Shown in pieces: positions 1 to 5,757 of a stretch of 5,896 bases of DNA. The notes beneath the pieces were generated by a model that worked only from the letters and a program-made list of their open reading frames with translations, ran no database searches and was not told the DNA's origin. Made by a program: the position numbers and the translations under genes. This DNA is from Elusimicrobiota bacterium (GTDB lineage Bacteria; Elusimicrobiota; Elusimicrobia; JACQJN01), in the NCBI GenBank assembly GCA_016205085.1, contig JACQJN010000249.1, positions 1 through 5,896 of the forward strand, written 5' to 3'. Within the stretch, counting starts at the first letter, position 1, and each line of letters begins with the position of its first letter.

Positions 1-5
1 ATGCC

Positions 6-848
6 ATGGCTCGCTCCCAGCAACATCAGGTATCCATGGATATGCCTTCCGCAGAGGGGGCGGAAGGAGGGCCTTACAAGGAGTTAGGCCCGCCGGGTGC
101 GTTGGGCCTTCCAGGAGGGGAAGAAGGGGCCGGAAAATCTCAAGAACAGGGAGGGGGCGAAAGAATTGAAGAAGCGGTTGTTTTTGGGGTGCGGACGGAC
201 CAGGTGGAATTGTTGGCTCAAATGTTGAGGAGGGAGGAAGCTTCCAATATCGCTTTGGTGGCGGTGCATTTGAAACCGGATGTGCAGCAGTCATTTTTAG
301 AAGCTCTACCCTCAGAGTTGAGAACGGCTGTTTTGCTAAAACTGGGAGAAGTCCGATTCGTGGAGCCGGATATGATTTTAAGTTTAAAGGATGAAATCGA
401 AAGAAGGTTGCAGGGGGCGGTGGGGGGAACGCGCAAGATTTTGGAGGTAATGGAACGGTCTGGACCACTGGAACGGCGCAGGATTTTACATGAGTTAGAA
501 GCAAAATACCCTCCCATGGCTCAAAATGTACGCTCTAAAATTTTGCTTCCGGAAGATTTGGTTCATTTAGATGACCGAGAATTTTCTCTTTTGGTGTCTT
601 CTATCGGCAGTGAAGATTGGGCCGCCGCTCTATGGGAACTGCCGGAGGAATTTAAAGAACGAGTGAGAGGGCTTCTGACGGAGGGGGCTTGGAAGATCGT
701 GGAGCAGCGAATGAACGTGGGACGTCCTCCCGAAGCTCGAATCGATAAGGCCCAACAGAAAATACTGGAGATCGTACACGCCTTGGTGGAGGAAGGAAAA
801 ATGAATCCCCCGACACCCATGGGGGTGGGATCCTTGGGAGTGCTATGA
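6..848 (+). CDS. fliG: FliG-like motor switch protein, divergent (possibly 5' partial)
   Basis: In flagella FliG is the rotor protein at the cytoplasmic face that receives torque from MotA. Residues ~65-135 match the FliG middle domain (NIALVAVHLKP, LPSELRTAVLLKLG) and ~140-266 the C-terminal domain (GGTR, EDLVHLDDR, AQQKILEIVHALVEEGKM). A hand alignment to remembered E. coli FliG is gap-free from GGTR to about residue 235. Departures: the FliM-binding EHPQ motif reads EEAS (77-80), the MFxF hinge reads ILLP (179-182), and the torque-linked charges are replaced (W210, G227, Q234, R235, and P242 or E243). Residues ~14-52 are Gly/Pro/Glu-rich and do not resemble the FliF-binding N domain; normal FliG is ~330-345 residues. 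The frame is open to the window edge, so the start may lie upstream; ATG at 36 is another option. It is first of four linked genes. The family is certain; a flagellar role is not. Confidence 0.85.
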   Translation: MARSQQHQVSMDMPSAEGAEGGPYKELGPPGALGLPGGEEGAGKSQEQGGGERIEEAVVFGVRTDQVELLAQMLRREEASNIALVAVHLKPDVQQSFLEALPSELRTAVLLKLGEVRFVEPDMILSLKDEIERRLQGAVGGTRKILEVMERSGPLERRRILHELEAKYPPMAQNVRSKILLPEDLVHLDDREFSLLVSSIGSEDWAAALWELPEEFKERVRGLLTEGAWKIVEQRMNVGRPPEARIDKAQQKILEIVHALVEEGKMNPPTPMGVGSLGVL

Positions 849-2113
849 TGGACAGCGAATCGGATTCTCCCTTTTCTATTTTTAAGAAGAAAGACCCTCT
901 TTCCGCCCCTTCTCAGCCGCCCTCTTCTCCTGCGCCGGCACCGACTCCCCTTTCTCCCCCCGCTGCCGGCGCACACGTTCTCCCTTCCCTGGAGAAAAAA
1001 TTAGTGGAGCTGGAGAAAAAACTTTTGGAGACGGGAACAGTTTTTGAGAAAAAACTGATGCCAACGGCCGAACGCTTGGAGGAATTGGAAAAAAGACTTT
1101 CGGATGTGGCTAAAAAATCATCCCTTCCTCCTCCGAGGTCCAGCCAGGAACAAGAATTATTTCTCTTTCTGCAAGCCCGTGTGGGAGAATTGGAAAGAAT
1201 GCTCAACAGCACCCAGGAGAAGGCATACAAAACGGAGGTTAAGTTTCGGGAACGTGAGGAGGCGCAACGTCGGGCAGAAGCCGAAATGGAAGCTGTTTTT
1301 AAGTCCGTGCAGGAACAGCAGCGCAGCCGCGAGCAGGATCAGCGGCTTAGAGAAGATTTGGCCAAGGCTCAGAGCCGAGTGGAGGATCTGGAAAAGAGAC
1401 TTTTGGAAGCTCTACAACAAAAACATACGGATCAAGATAAAGACATCAAACATCTTGAATTTAAATGGCAACGGTCTGATCAAAAATTTAAGGATTTCGT
1501 GTCGGAAGCTCAGCAGAAATGGGAAAAGAACGAGACTCAAATTACGTCCCTTCTGCAACGCATGGAATCCGAGCTGGGCCGTCTTTCCGCTCTTGCCACG
1601 GATCAATCCGCCATGGCTCAGGAACGTTGGGAACGGACGAAAGATGATTTAAATCAGTTGTCTCAGCGCCTGGATGCGGAAGGTTCCCGATGGGGACAGG
1701 AAAACAAAATCTCAGCGGAGCGCTGGGAAACTCGCGTGAAGGATCTGCAGGATAAAATTTTGGAAATAAGCAAAATTAGGAACACGGAAGAGGCCCGGTG
1801 GATTGAGATCCTAAAGATGAGACAAATCCAGGCAGATCAAAGGCTAAGGGAAAATTTGGAGAGGTCGAGTACTGAGAAGGAAACACTCGTCGATCTCCAA
1901 CAAAAAATCTCTCATCTTCAAGCTCAAATTGAGGAGACCGAAAAGACTTCCTTCCAAGTGGATGTGGGGCTGATTCGGCGTCTAGAAGACAATCTTAATG
2001 CCGTGGAAAATAAGCTTCGACTAGACAGTGGAGATTTGAGAGAGCAATGTTCCCAGATTTTGGGACGCCTGCATGAGGTAGAGGAGATTTTAAGGAGGAA
2101 GGGATGGATATAA
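845..2113 (+). CDS. Long soluble coiled-coil protein of the motor operon
   Basis: I recognise no named family. Residues 1-48 are a short polar head plus a Pro/Ala/Ser-rich linker (about 19-48). Residues 49-92 form a first coil with LEKKLxE heptads, a Pro break (LPPP) follows at 94-97, and ~101-415 is one long coil rich in Glu, Gln, Lys and Arg. There is no signal peptide and no membrane segment, so it is probably cytoplasmic and rod-like. Tryptophans recur within the coil (208, 226, 262, 283, 294, 319). The gene starts in an ATGA overlap with the stop of the FliG-like gene; GGGAG at 836-840 sits 4 nt before ATG 845 and 7 nt before ATG 848, so either Met may be used. It ends 10 bp inside the MotA-like gene. 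Its place between FliG-like and MotA-like proteins suggests a scaffold or tether for the same complex (inference). It lacks the globular end expected of FliH. Confidence 0.85.
   Translation: MMDSESDSPFSIFKKKDPLSAPSQPPSSPAPAPTPLSPPAAGAHVLPSLEKKLVELEKKLLETGTVFEKKLMPTAERLEELEKRLSDVAKKSSLPPPRSSQEQELFLFLQARVGELERMLNSTQEKAYKTEVKFREREEAQRRAEAEMEAVFKSVQEQQRSREQDQRLREDLAKAQSRVEDLEKRLLEALQQKHTDQDKDIKHLEFKWQRSDQKFKDFVSEAQQKWEKNETQITSLLQRMESELGRLSALATDQSAMAQERWERTKDDLNQLSQRLDAEGSRWGQENKISAERWETRVKDLQDKILEISKIRNTEEARWIEILKMRQIQADQRLRENLERSSTEKETLVDLQQKISHLQAQIEETEKTSFQVDVGLIRRLEDNLNAVENKLRLDSGDLREQCSQILGRLHEVEEILRRKGWI
2092..2100 (+). promoter_or_regulatory. Strong Shine-Dalgarno of the MotA-like gene
   Basis: AAGGAGGAA lies inside the 3' end of the coiled-coil gene. 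The AGGAGG core (2093-2098) is 5 nt before ATG 2104. This is the strongest ribosome site in the operon. It supports that start codon and suggests that MotA-like translation is set independently as well as by coupling. Confidence 0.8.
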
Positions 2114-2841
2114 CTTCGATTTTGGGGATTGCGGGAGCTATTTTCTTGATTTTTCTGGGACGGGCTTCGGGGGAATTAACTTCTGCTTTTTTGAATTGGC
2201 ACGGATTGCTGGTGGTTTTGGGGGGGACGGCCGTGGCCATGTTTTTAAACACGCCAGGCCGGTATTTATGGAAAAGCATCGGAGCTTTATTGGAACTCTT
2301 GCGCAGTTCTCCCTACTCCCATCCGGAGGGGGTGATCCCTGCGCTGGTTTCTTTGGCAGAGGGGGCTCAAGGAAGGGGGATTTCCATTTTAAAAGAGGCT
2401 GATCCCAATGTCGCCGGTGGTTTCCTGGCCAGGGCTTCTCAGTTGGCCTTGGAGCATAATAATGCGGATTTTGTGCGCCAAGTCTTAGAACAGGAAATCA
2501 ACCAGGAATCGGAGTCGGAAAACGAAGTCGCCAATGTATTCCGTTCCATGGGGATACTATCTCCTATGTTTGGTTTAGTAGGCACTCTCTTGGGGATTGT
2601 CAAAGTGCTCAAAGAACTGGCCAATCCCGAACAGGTGGGTCCTGCCATGTCCGTGGCCATTACCTCCGCTTTTTATGGAATTCTCTTCGCCAATCTTATA
2701 TGCATTCCGGCCGCCGGAAAGCTTAGAATCCGGCTTGTGGAAAGGATTCAAACCAAGGCCTTGATCCTCGAGGGGATCCTTCAGATTATGGCGGGTGAAA
2801 TTCCCATAGTTGTCGAAAGAAAACTGAGATCCTACTTGTAA
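2104..2841 (+). CDS. motA: MotA-type stator subunit (ion-channel motor protein)
   Basis: Inner-membrane subunit that with MotB forms an ion channel and turns ion flow into motion of a rotor. 245 residues, near the usual ~250-290. It has four membrane segments at about 4-20, 32-50, 152-170 and 183-203, with a large cytoplasmic loop (51-150) between the second and third. Family motifs: LLVVLGGTAVA (35-45), SPMFGLVGTLLGIVKVLK (153-170), and a GILFANLICIPAAGKL stretch, then EGILQIMAGEIP. Pro154 and Pro202 fit the two conserved channel prolines (P173 and P222 in E. coli). In the cytoplasmic loop the positions matching E. coli R90 and E98, which contact FliG, read Q89 and K97 by my alignment. The gene overlaps the coiled-coil gene by 10 bp and sits 1 nt before the MotB-like gene. 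MotA rather than ExbB/TolQ is favoured by the loop layout and these motifs. Whether it drives a flagellum is open. Confidence 0.93.
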   Translation: MDITSILGIAGAIFLIFLGRASGELTSAFLNWHGLLVVLGGTAVAMFLNTPGRYLWKSIGALLELLRSSPYSHPEGVIPALVSLAEGAQGRGISILKEADPNVAGGFLARASQLALEHNNADFVRQVLEQEINQESESENEVANVFRSMGILSPMFGLVGTLLGIVKVLKELANPEQVGPAMSVAITSAFYGILFANLICIPAAGKLRIRLVERIQTKALILEGILQIMAGEIPIVVERKLRSYL

Positions 2842-2842
2842 C

Positions 2843-3529
2843 ATGCCCATTCGGCGTCTGCGCAGGGAGGAACTGGAAAATCAACTGAATCGGGGAACCT
2901 TATGGGCCATCACCTATGGGGACTTGATGAGTTATCTCATGATCTTTTTTTTGATTTTATTTTCTTATGGGCTGGCCAAAGATGAAAAAGTGCATAAAAG
3001 AAAATACGATGAAACTCTAAGAAAAATTTCGGAATCGCTTGGAGGGACGGAAGATCCTAGGAGAAAAATGCTGCGGGAACAGAAAGACCTGGAAGAGGGA
3101 ATGGCGGACCGGTTAAAGAAAAACATAAATCCGGGAGACACCACGATCGTGGATGTCCAGAGCACGGAAGAAAGGATCCGGCTTGTTTTGGCGGCTCCGG
3201 TTCTTTTTGATTTAGGCAGTTCCCGATTAAAACCCAGCGCTTTCCAGATACTCAACAATATCATTTTGGAGTTGTCCAAAGTCCCCAATGAAATTGTGAT
3301 CGAGGGCCATACGGACAATATCCCGGTGGTGGGTGGGCAGTATTCCTCCAATTGGGAACTTTCCATGGCACGGGCTTACAGCGTCATCCGTTTTTTTGAA
3401 AGGGCGGGGATTAATCCCGGACGGCTGTCGGGGATCGGTTATGGAGAGCAGCGGCCCGTGATGGATAATTCCACTCCGGAGGGGAGAGCCAAGAATCGTC
3501 GGATTGAGGTTAGTCTCATAAGACAGTGA
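2843..3529 (+). CDS. motB: MotB-type stator subunit with OmpA peptidoglycan-binding domain
   Basis: Partner of the MotA-like protein: a single membrane helix lines the ion channel and the periplasmic OmpA domain anchors the stator to peptidoglycan. A basic N-terminus is followed by ITYGDLMSYLMIFFLILFSY; Asp27 matches the essential ion-carrying Asp32 of E. coli MotB, and the helix spans ~24-44. Residues ~112-226 are the OmpA domain: FDLGSSRLKP, EGHTDNIPV (Asp158), SNWELSMARA (Arg177), GYGEQRPV and NRRIEV. The linker between helix and OmpA domain is only ~65 residues and total length is 228, against 308 in E. coli MotB. The start lies 1 nt after the MotA-like stop with no clear Shine-Dalgarno, which suggests coupled translation. 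The 3' end overlaps the convergent mutase gene by 14 bp. An intact Asp and intact OmpA motifs argue for a working stator. Confidence 0.93.
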   Translation: MPIRRLRREELENQLNRGTLWAITYGDLMSYLMIFFLILFSYGLAKDEKVHKRKYDETLRKISESLGGTEDPRRKMLREQKDLEEGMADRLKKNINPGDTTIVDVQSTEERIRLVLAAPVLFDLGSSRLKPSAFQILNNIILELSKVPNEIVIEGHTDNIPVVGGQYSSNWELSMARAYSVIRFFERAGINPGRLSGIGYGEQRPVMDNSTPEGRAKNRRIEVSLIRQ

Positions 3530-5063
3530 CCCCGCGATATTCTCCGAAGACTTCCTTCAGGGTTGAAACGATTTCACCCAGGGTAGCGTAAGAGCGGACG
3601 GCCTCAATCACGCAGGGAAGGGTGTTTGTCGCGACCTTGGCCGTTTCCTTTAAAATCCTCAAGCTTTTGTCCACCTCGGCGTTATTTCTATTTTTCTTAA
3701 GTTGTTGAACGGAGCGGATTTGTTTATGTTCTATCTGAGATCTGATTTTTAAAATTTTAGGTCTTTTGGTCTTTTCCGTGTAGACATTGACCCCGATAAT
3801 TTTTCTTCGCTGAGAAAGCAAATCTGTTTCGTAGCGATAGGCGGATTCCGAGATTTCTCGATGAAAAAATCCTCGTTCTAGAGCCGGTAAAACTCCTCCC
3901 ACTTCCTGGATACGAGCCATGAGTTCGAGGGCTTTTTCCTCCACTCGGTTGGTGAGAGATTCCAGGTGGAAAGAGCCTCCCAAAGGGTCCGCTGTATCGG
4001 AGACTCCGGACTCGAAGGCGATGATTTGTTGTGTGCGCAGTGCCAGCCGGACCGCTTCATCGGAAGGAAGGGCCAGTGCCTCATCGAAAGAATTTGTATG
4101 CAGACTCTGAGTTCCTCCCAAGACGGCGGCTAGAGCCTGATAGGTGGTCCGAATGAGGTTGTTTAAGGGCTGTTGGGCCGTCAAAGATACACCTGCTGTT
4201 TGACAGTGGATGGGTAAAAATAAACTGGTCATTTTCTGGGCCTTGAATTCCTCCTTCATCATGCGGGCCCAGATTCTTCTGCCTGCTCTTAATTTGGCAA
4301 TTTCTTCAAAAAAATAGTTATGGACATCGAAAAAGAAGGAGAGGTGGTTGGCAAATTCATCTACTGGAAGGCCTCGTGCCACTAGACGTTGAACATATTC
4401 GCGTCCATTGGAGAGCGTAAAAGCCAGTTCTTGAACCGCAGTGGCTCCGGCTTCCCGGATGTGGTAGCCGGAAATGGAAATAGGATAAAAACGAGGGACC
4501 TCTTTGACGCAGAACTCAATTGTATCCAGGACCAGGCGCAGGGAGGGTTCGGGGGGAAAGAGATATTCATTTTGGGCGATGTATTCTTTTAGAATGTCCG
4601 TCTGAAGCGTTCCTCGGACCCTTTTCCAAGGAACACCCTGTTTTTCGGCTACGATCAGATACATGGCCAGCATTACGGGAGCGGGAAGGTTGATGGTCAT
4701 GGAGGTGGAAATCTTGGCCAGATCAATCCCTGAGAACAATGTTTCAAAATCGGCCAGAGAGGTTATCGAGACGCCTTCTCGGCCGACCTCCCCTAAAGCT
4801 CTGGGATCATCGGCATCGATTCCCATCAGAGTGGGAAGATCGAAGGCGGTGGATAATCCGGTTTCTCCGTGGGCCAGCAGATACTTAAATCTTTGATTGG
4901 TTTCTTTGGCCGTCTTATGGCCGGCGAATTGACGCATGGTCCATGGTTTCACTCGATATCCGGAGGAGATTAACCCTCGCGTGAAAGGATATTGTCCCGG
5001 GTCCCCAAGATGTTCCTCATACGAAACACGGGAGAGGTCGCTGACTCTTGACTCCGGGCTCAC
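3516..5063 (-). CDS. B12-dependent acyl-CoA mutase large subunit, isobutyryl-CoA-mutase-like
   Basis: Methylmalonyl-CoA mutase superfamily catalytic (TIM-barrel) subunit, rearranging the carbon skeleton of an acyl-CoA by adenosylcobalamin radical chemistry in the cytoplasm. 515 residues, full length for a split large subunit: YPFTRG (25-30), PWTMRQFAG (40-48), GTLQTDILKEY (151-161), SISGYHIREAGATAVQELA (195-213), LTAQQPLNN, GGTQSLHTNSFDEALALP and DPLGGSF. His201 and Tyr200 match catalytic His244/Tyr243 of the Propionibacterium enzyme. The substrate-pocket positions Tyr89 and Arg207 of that enzyme are Phe46 and Gln164 here, the isobutyryl-CoA mutase pair (Phe80/Gln198). A methylmalonyl-CoA substrate is therefore doubtful. 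There is no C-terminal B12-binding domain, so a separate small subunit is needed and it is not in the window. The start is GTG overlapping the upstream carrier stop (GTGA); no Shine-Dalgarno is visible. Family is certain; substrate is inferred. Confidence 0.93.
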   Translation of the reverse strand: MSPESRVSDLSRVSYEEHLGDPGQYPFTRGLISSGYRVKPWTMRQFAGHKTAKETNQRFKYLLAHGETGLSTAFDLPTLMGIDADDPRALGEVGREGVSITSLADFETLFSGIDLAKISTSMTINLPAPVMLAMYLIVAEKQGVPWKRVRGTLQTDILKEYIAQNEYLFPPEPSLRLVLDTIEFCVKEVPRFYPISISGYHIREAGATAVQELAFTLSNGREYVQRLVARGLPVDEFANHLSFFFDVHNYFFEEIAKLRAGRRIWARMMKEEFKAQKMTSLFLPIHCQTAGVSLTAQQPLNNLIRTTYQALAAVLGGTQSLHTNSFDEALALPSDEAVRLALRTQQIIAFESGVSDTADPLGGSFHLESLTNRVEEKALELMARIQEVGGVLPALERGFFHREISESAYRYETDLLSQRRKIIGVNVYTEKTKRPKILKIRSQIEHKQIRSVQQLKKNRNNAEVDKSLRILKETAKVATNTLPCVIEAVRSYATLGEIVSTLKEVFGEYRGVTVL

Positions 5064-5383
5064 AAGGAAAAAGAAGAGCCGCAGGCGCAGCTGGATGAGG
5101 CGTTGGGGTTTTTTATTTCAAAGCCGGATGTCATCAAACTCTGGACATAATCAACGGTGGAGCCGTTGAGAAAAAAATAGGATCGGTTGTCCACCGCTAC
5201 TTTTGCTCCATCCTGTTCAAAAAACTTGTCTCCTTGAGCGGAGAGGTCCGATAGTTCAAATTCATACGAAAAACCTGAACAGCCGCCGGGGAGCACGCGA
5301 ATTCTTAGAAAGGCGTTGGGTTGATTTTTTTTATCGGCGAGTTCTTTGATTTTTTTGGCGGCCAAAGGGGTAAGGGTGAGCAT
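5060..5383 (-). CDS. iscA: A-type iron-sulfur carrier protein (IscA/ErpA/HesB family), copy 1
   Basis: Small scaffold/carrier that delivers Fe-S clusters to apoproteins. 107 residues with the family cysteines Cys35 (PGGCSGFSYEF), Cys99 and Cys101 (CACG), at the same numbers as in E. coli IscA; STVDYVQSLMTSGFEIKNPNA is the typical lead-in to the C-terminal pair. It starts 6 nt after the stop of the second carrier gene, with no good Shine-Dalgarno, and its stop overlaps the mutase GTG by 4 bp, so the three genes look like one transcript with coupled translation. IscA, ErpA and SufA cannot be told apart from sequence this short. Supplying clusters to a mutase-linked enzyme or to cobalamin metabolism is only an inference, since the mutase itself is not an Fe-S protein. 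Confidence 0.92.
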   Translation of the reverse strand: MLTLTPLAAKKIKELADKKNQPNAFLRIRVLPGGCSGFSYEFELSDLSAQGDKFFEQDGAKVAVDNRSYFFLNGSTVDYVQSLMTSGFEIKNPNASSSCACGSSFSL

Positions 5384-5389
5384 GGAAGA

Positions 5390-5713
5390 TTAGAAGGAAT
5401 GACTTTGTCCACAGCCGCAGGATTTTTTGACGTTGGGATTATTTATTTTAAAACCGGCGCCGGTAGTATCCTCGGCATAGTCCACCGTGCTGCCGGAGAG
5501 AAATCTAGCGCTGTCGGAGTCCAGCAGGACCGAAAAGCCGTCGAAGGATATTTCCTGATCTTCTTTTCTCTTGTCGTCAAATTTGAAGACATATTGATGG
5601 CCGGCGCAGCCGGCAGGTTCCACCGCAATACGCAGGGATTTCCCTTTGGCTTCCGGTTGGGTATCGAAGAATTCCCGGACCTTAGTGACTGCCGTTTCTG
5701 TCAGGGTCAGCAT
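5390..5713 (-). CDS. A-type iron-sulfur carrier protein (HesB/IscA family), copy 2, first gene of operon
   Basis: Second, diverged A-type carrier, also 107 residues when started at ATG 5713. Cys36 (EPAGCAGHQYVF), Cys99 and Cys101 (SCGCG) are the cluster ligands, and SGSTVDYAEDTTGAGFKINNPN is the family signature. It shares the MLTLT start, the STVDY block and the C-terminal motif with copy 1 but differs widely elsewhere, so this is an old duplication rather than a recent one. The frame stays open upstream to at least 5839 and on to the window end. That extension has no family resemblance and would run across the promoter, so I chose ATG 5713, which also gives the same length and opening residues as copy 1. 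The predicted promoter puts the transcript start ~3 nt before this ATG. Confidence 0.88.
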   Translation of the reverse strand: MLTLTETAVTKVREFFDTQPEAKGKSLRIAVEPAGCAGHQYVFKFDDKRKEDQEISFDGFSVLLDSDSARFLSGSTVDYAEDTTGAGFKINNPNVKKSCGCGQSHSF

Positions 5714-5714
5714 C

Positions 5715-5729
5715 GTATAAATAGTATAC
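5715..5729. promoter_or_regulatory. Short palindrome over the -10 box, possible operator
   Basis: GTATA-AATAG-TATAC is a perfect 5-bp inverted repeat with a 5-nt centre that covers the -10 box and predicted start point of the carrier operon. Its position would suit a repressor. The arms are short and AT-rich, and it does not match Fur or IscR consensus sites that I know, so a regulator cannot be named. Confidence 0.3.
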
Positions 5730-5752
5730 CCCCTCTCGACGGAAAAAGTCAA
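5723..5752 (-). promoter_or_regulatory. Sigma70-type promoter for the carrier-carrier-mutase operon
   Basis: Reading the - strand, a TTGACT -35 box (5752-5747), an 18-bp spacer and a TATACT -10 box (5728-5723) closely match the housekeeping consensus. A second overlapping TTGACT (5757-5752) gives a less suitable 23-bp spacing. The expected start point is near 5716, only about 3 nt before ATG 5713. The transcript would then be nearly leaderless, and the GAGAGGGGG stretch in the spacer would not be part of the mRNA. Confidence 0.6.
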
Positions 5753-5757
5753 GTCAA

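Noticed and set aside
913..1230. Long - strand open frame inside the coiled-coil gene
   Set aside because: It is the antisense of a biased Glu/Lys-rich coding sequence, giving Ser/Phe-rich translation with no motif and no ribosome site.
5..1620. Recurring CCATGGCTC words at about 5, 516 and 1612
   Set aside because: They encode short Met-Ala peptides in unrelated contexts with no shared flanks; chance or codon bias explains them.
845..2113. FliH, which normally follows fliG
   Set aside because: At 422 residues it is coil almost to the end, with no FliH/V-ATPase-E-like C-terminal domain, and no FliI follows.
2965..3366. Long - strand open frame inside the MotB-like gene
   Set aside because: It lies wholly antisense to clear OmpA-domain coding sequence and its translation has no recognisable features.
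6..3529. Zorya-type anti-phage system
   Set aside because: Zorya also uses MotA/MotB-like ZorA and ZorB with a long coil, but there the coil is fused to ZorA and helicase/nuclease genes (ZorC, ZorD or ZorE) are present. Here the coil is a separate soluble protein, MotA is of normal length, a FliG-like gene is included and no ZorC-E gene is seen.
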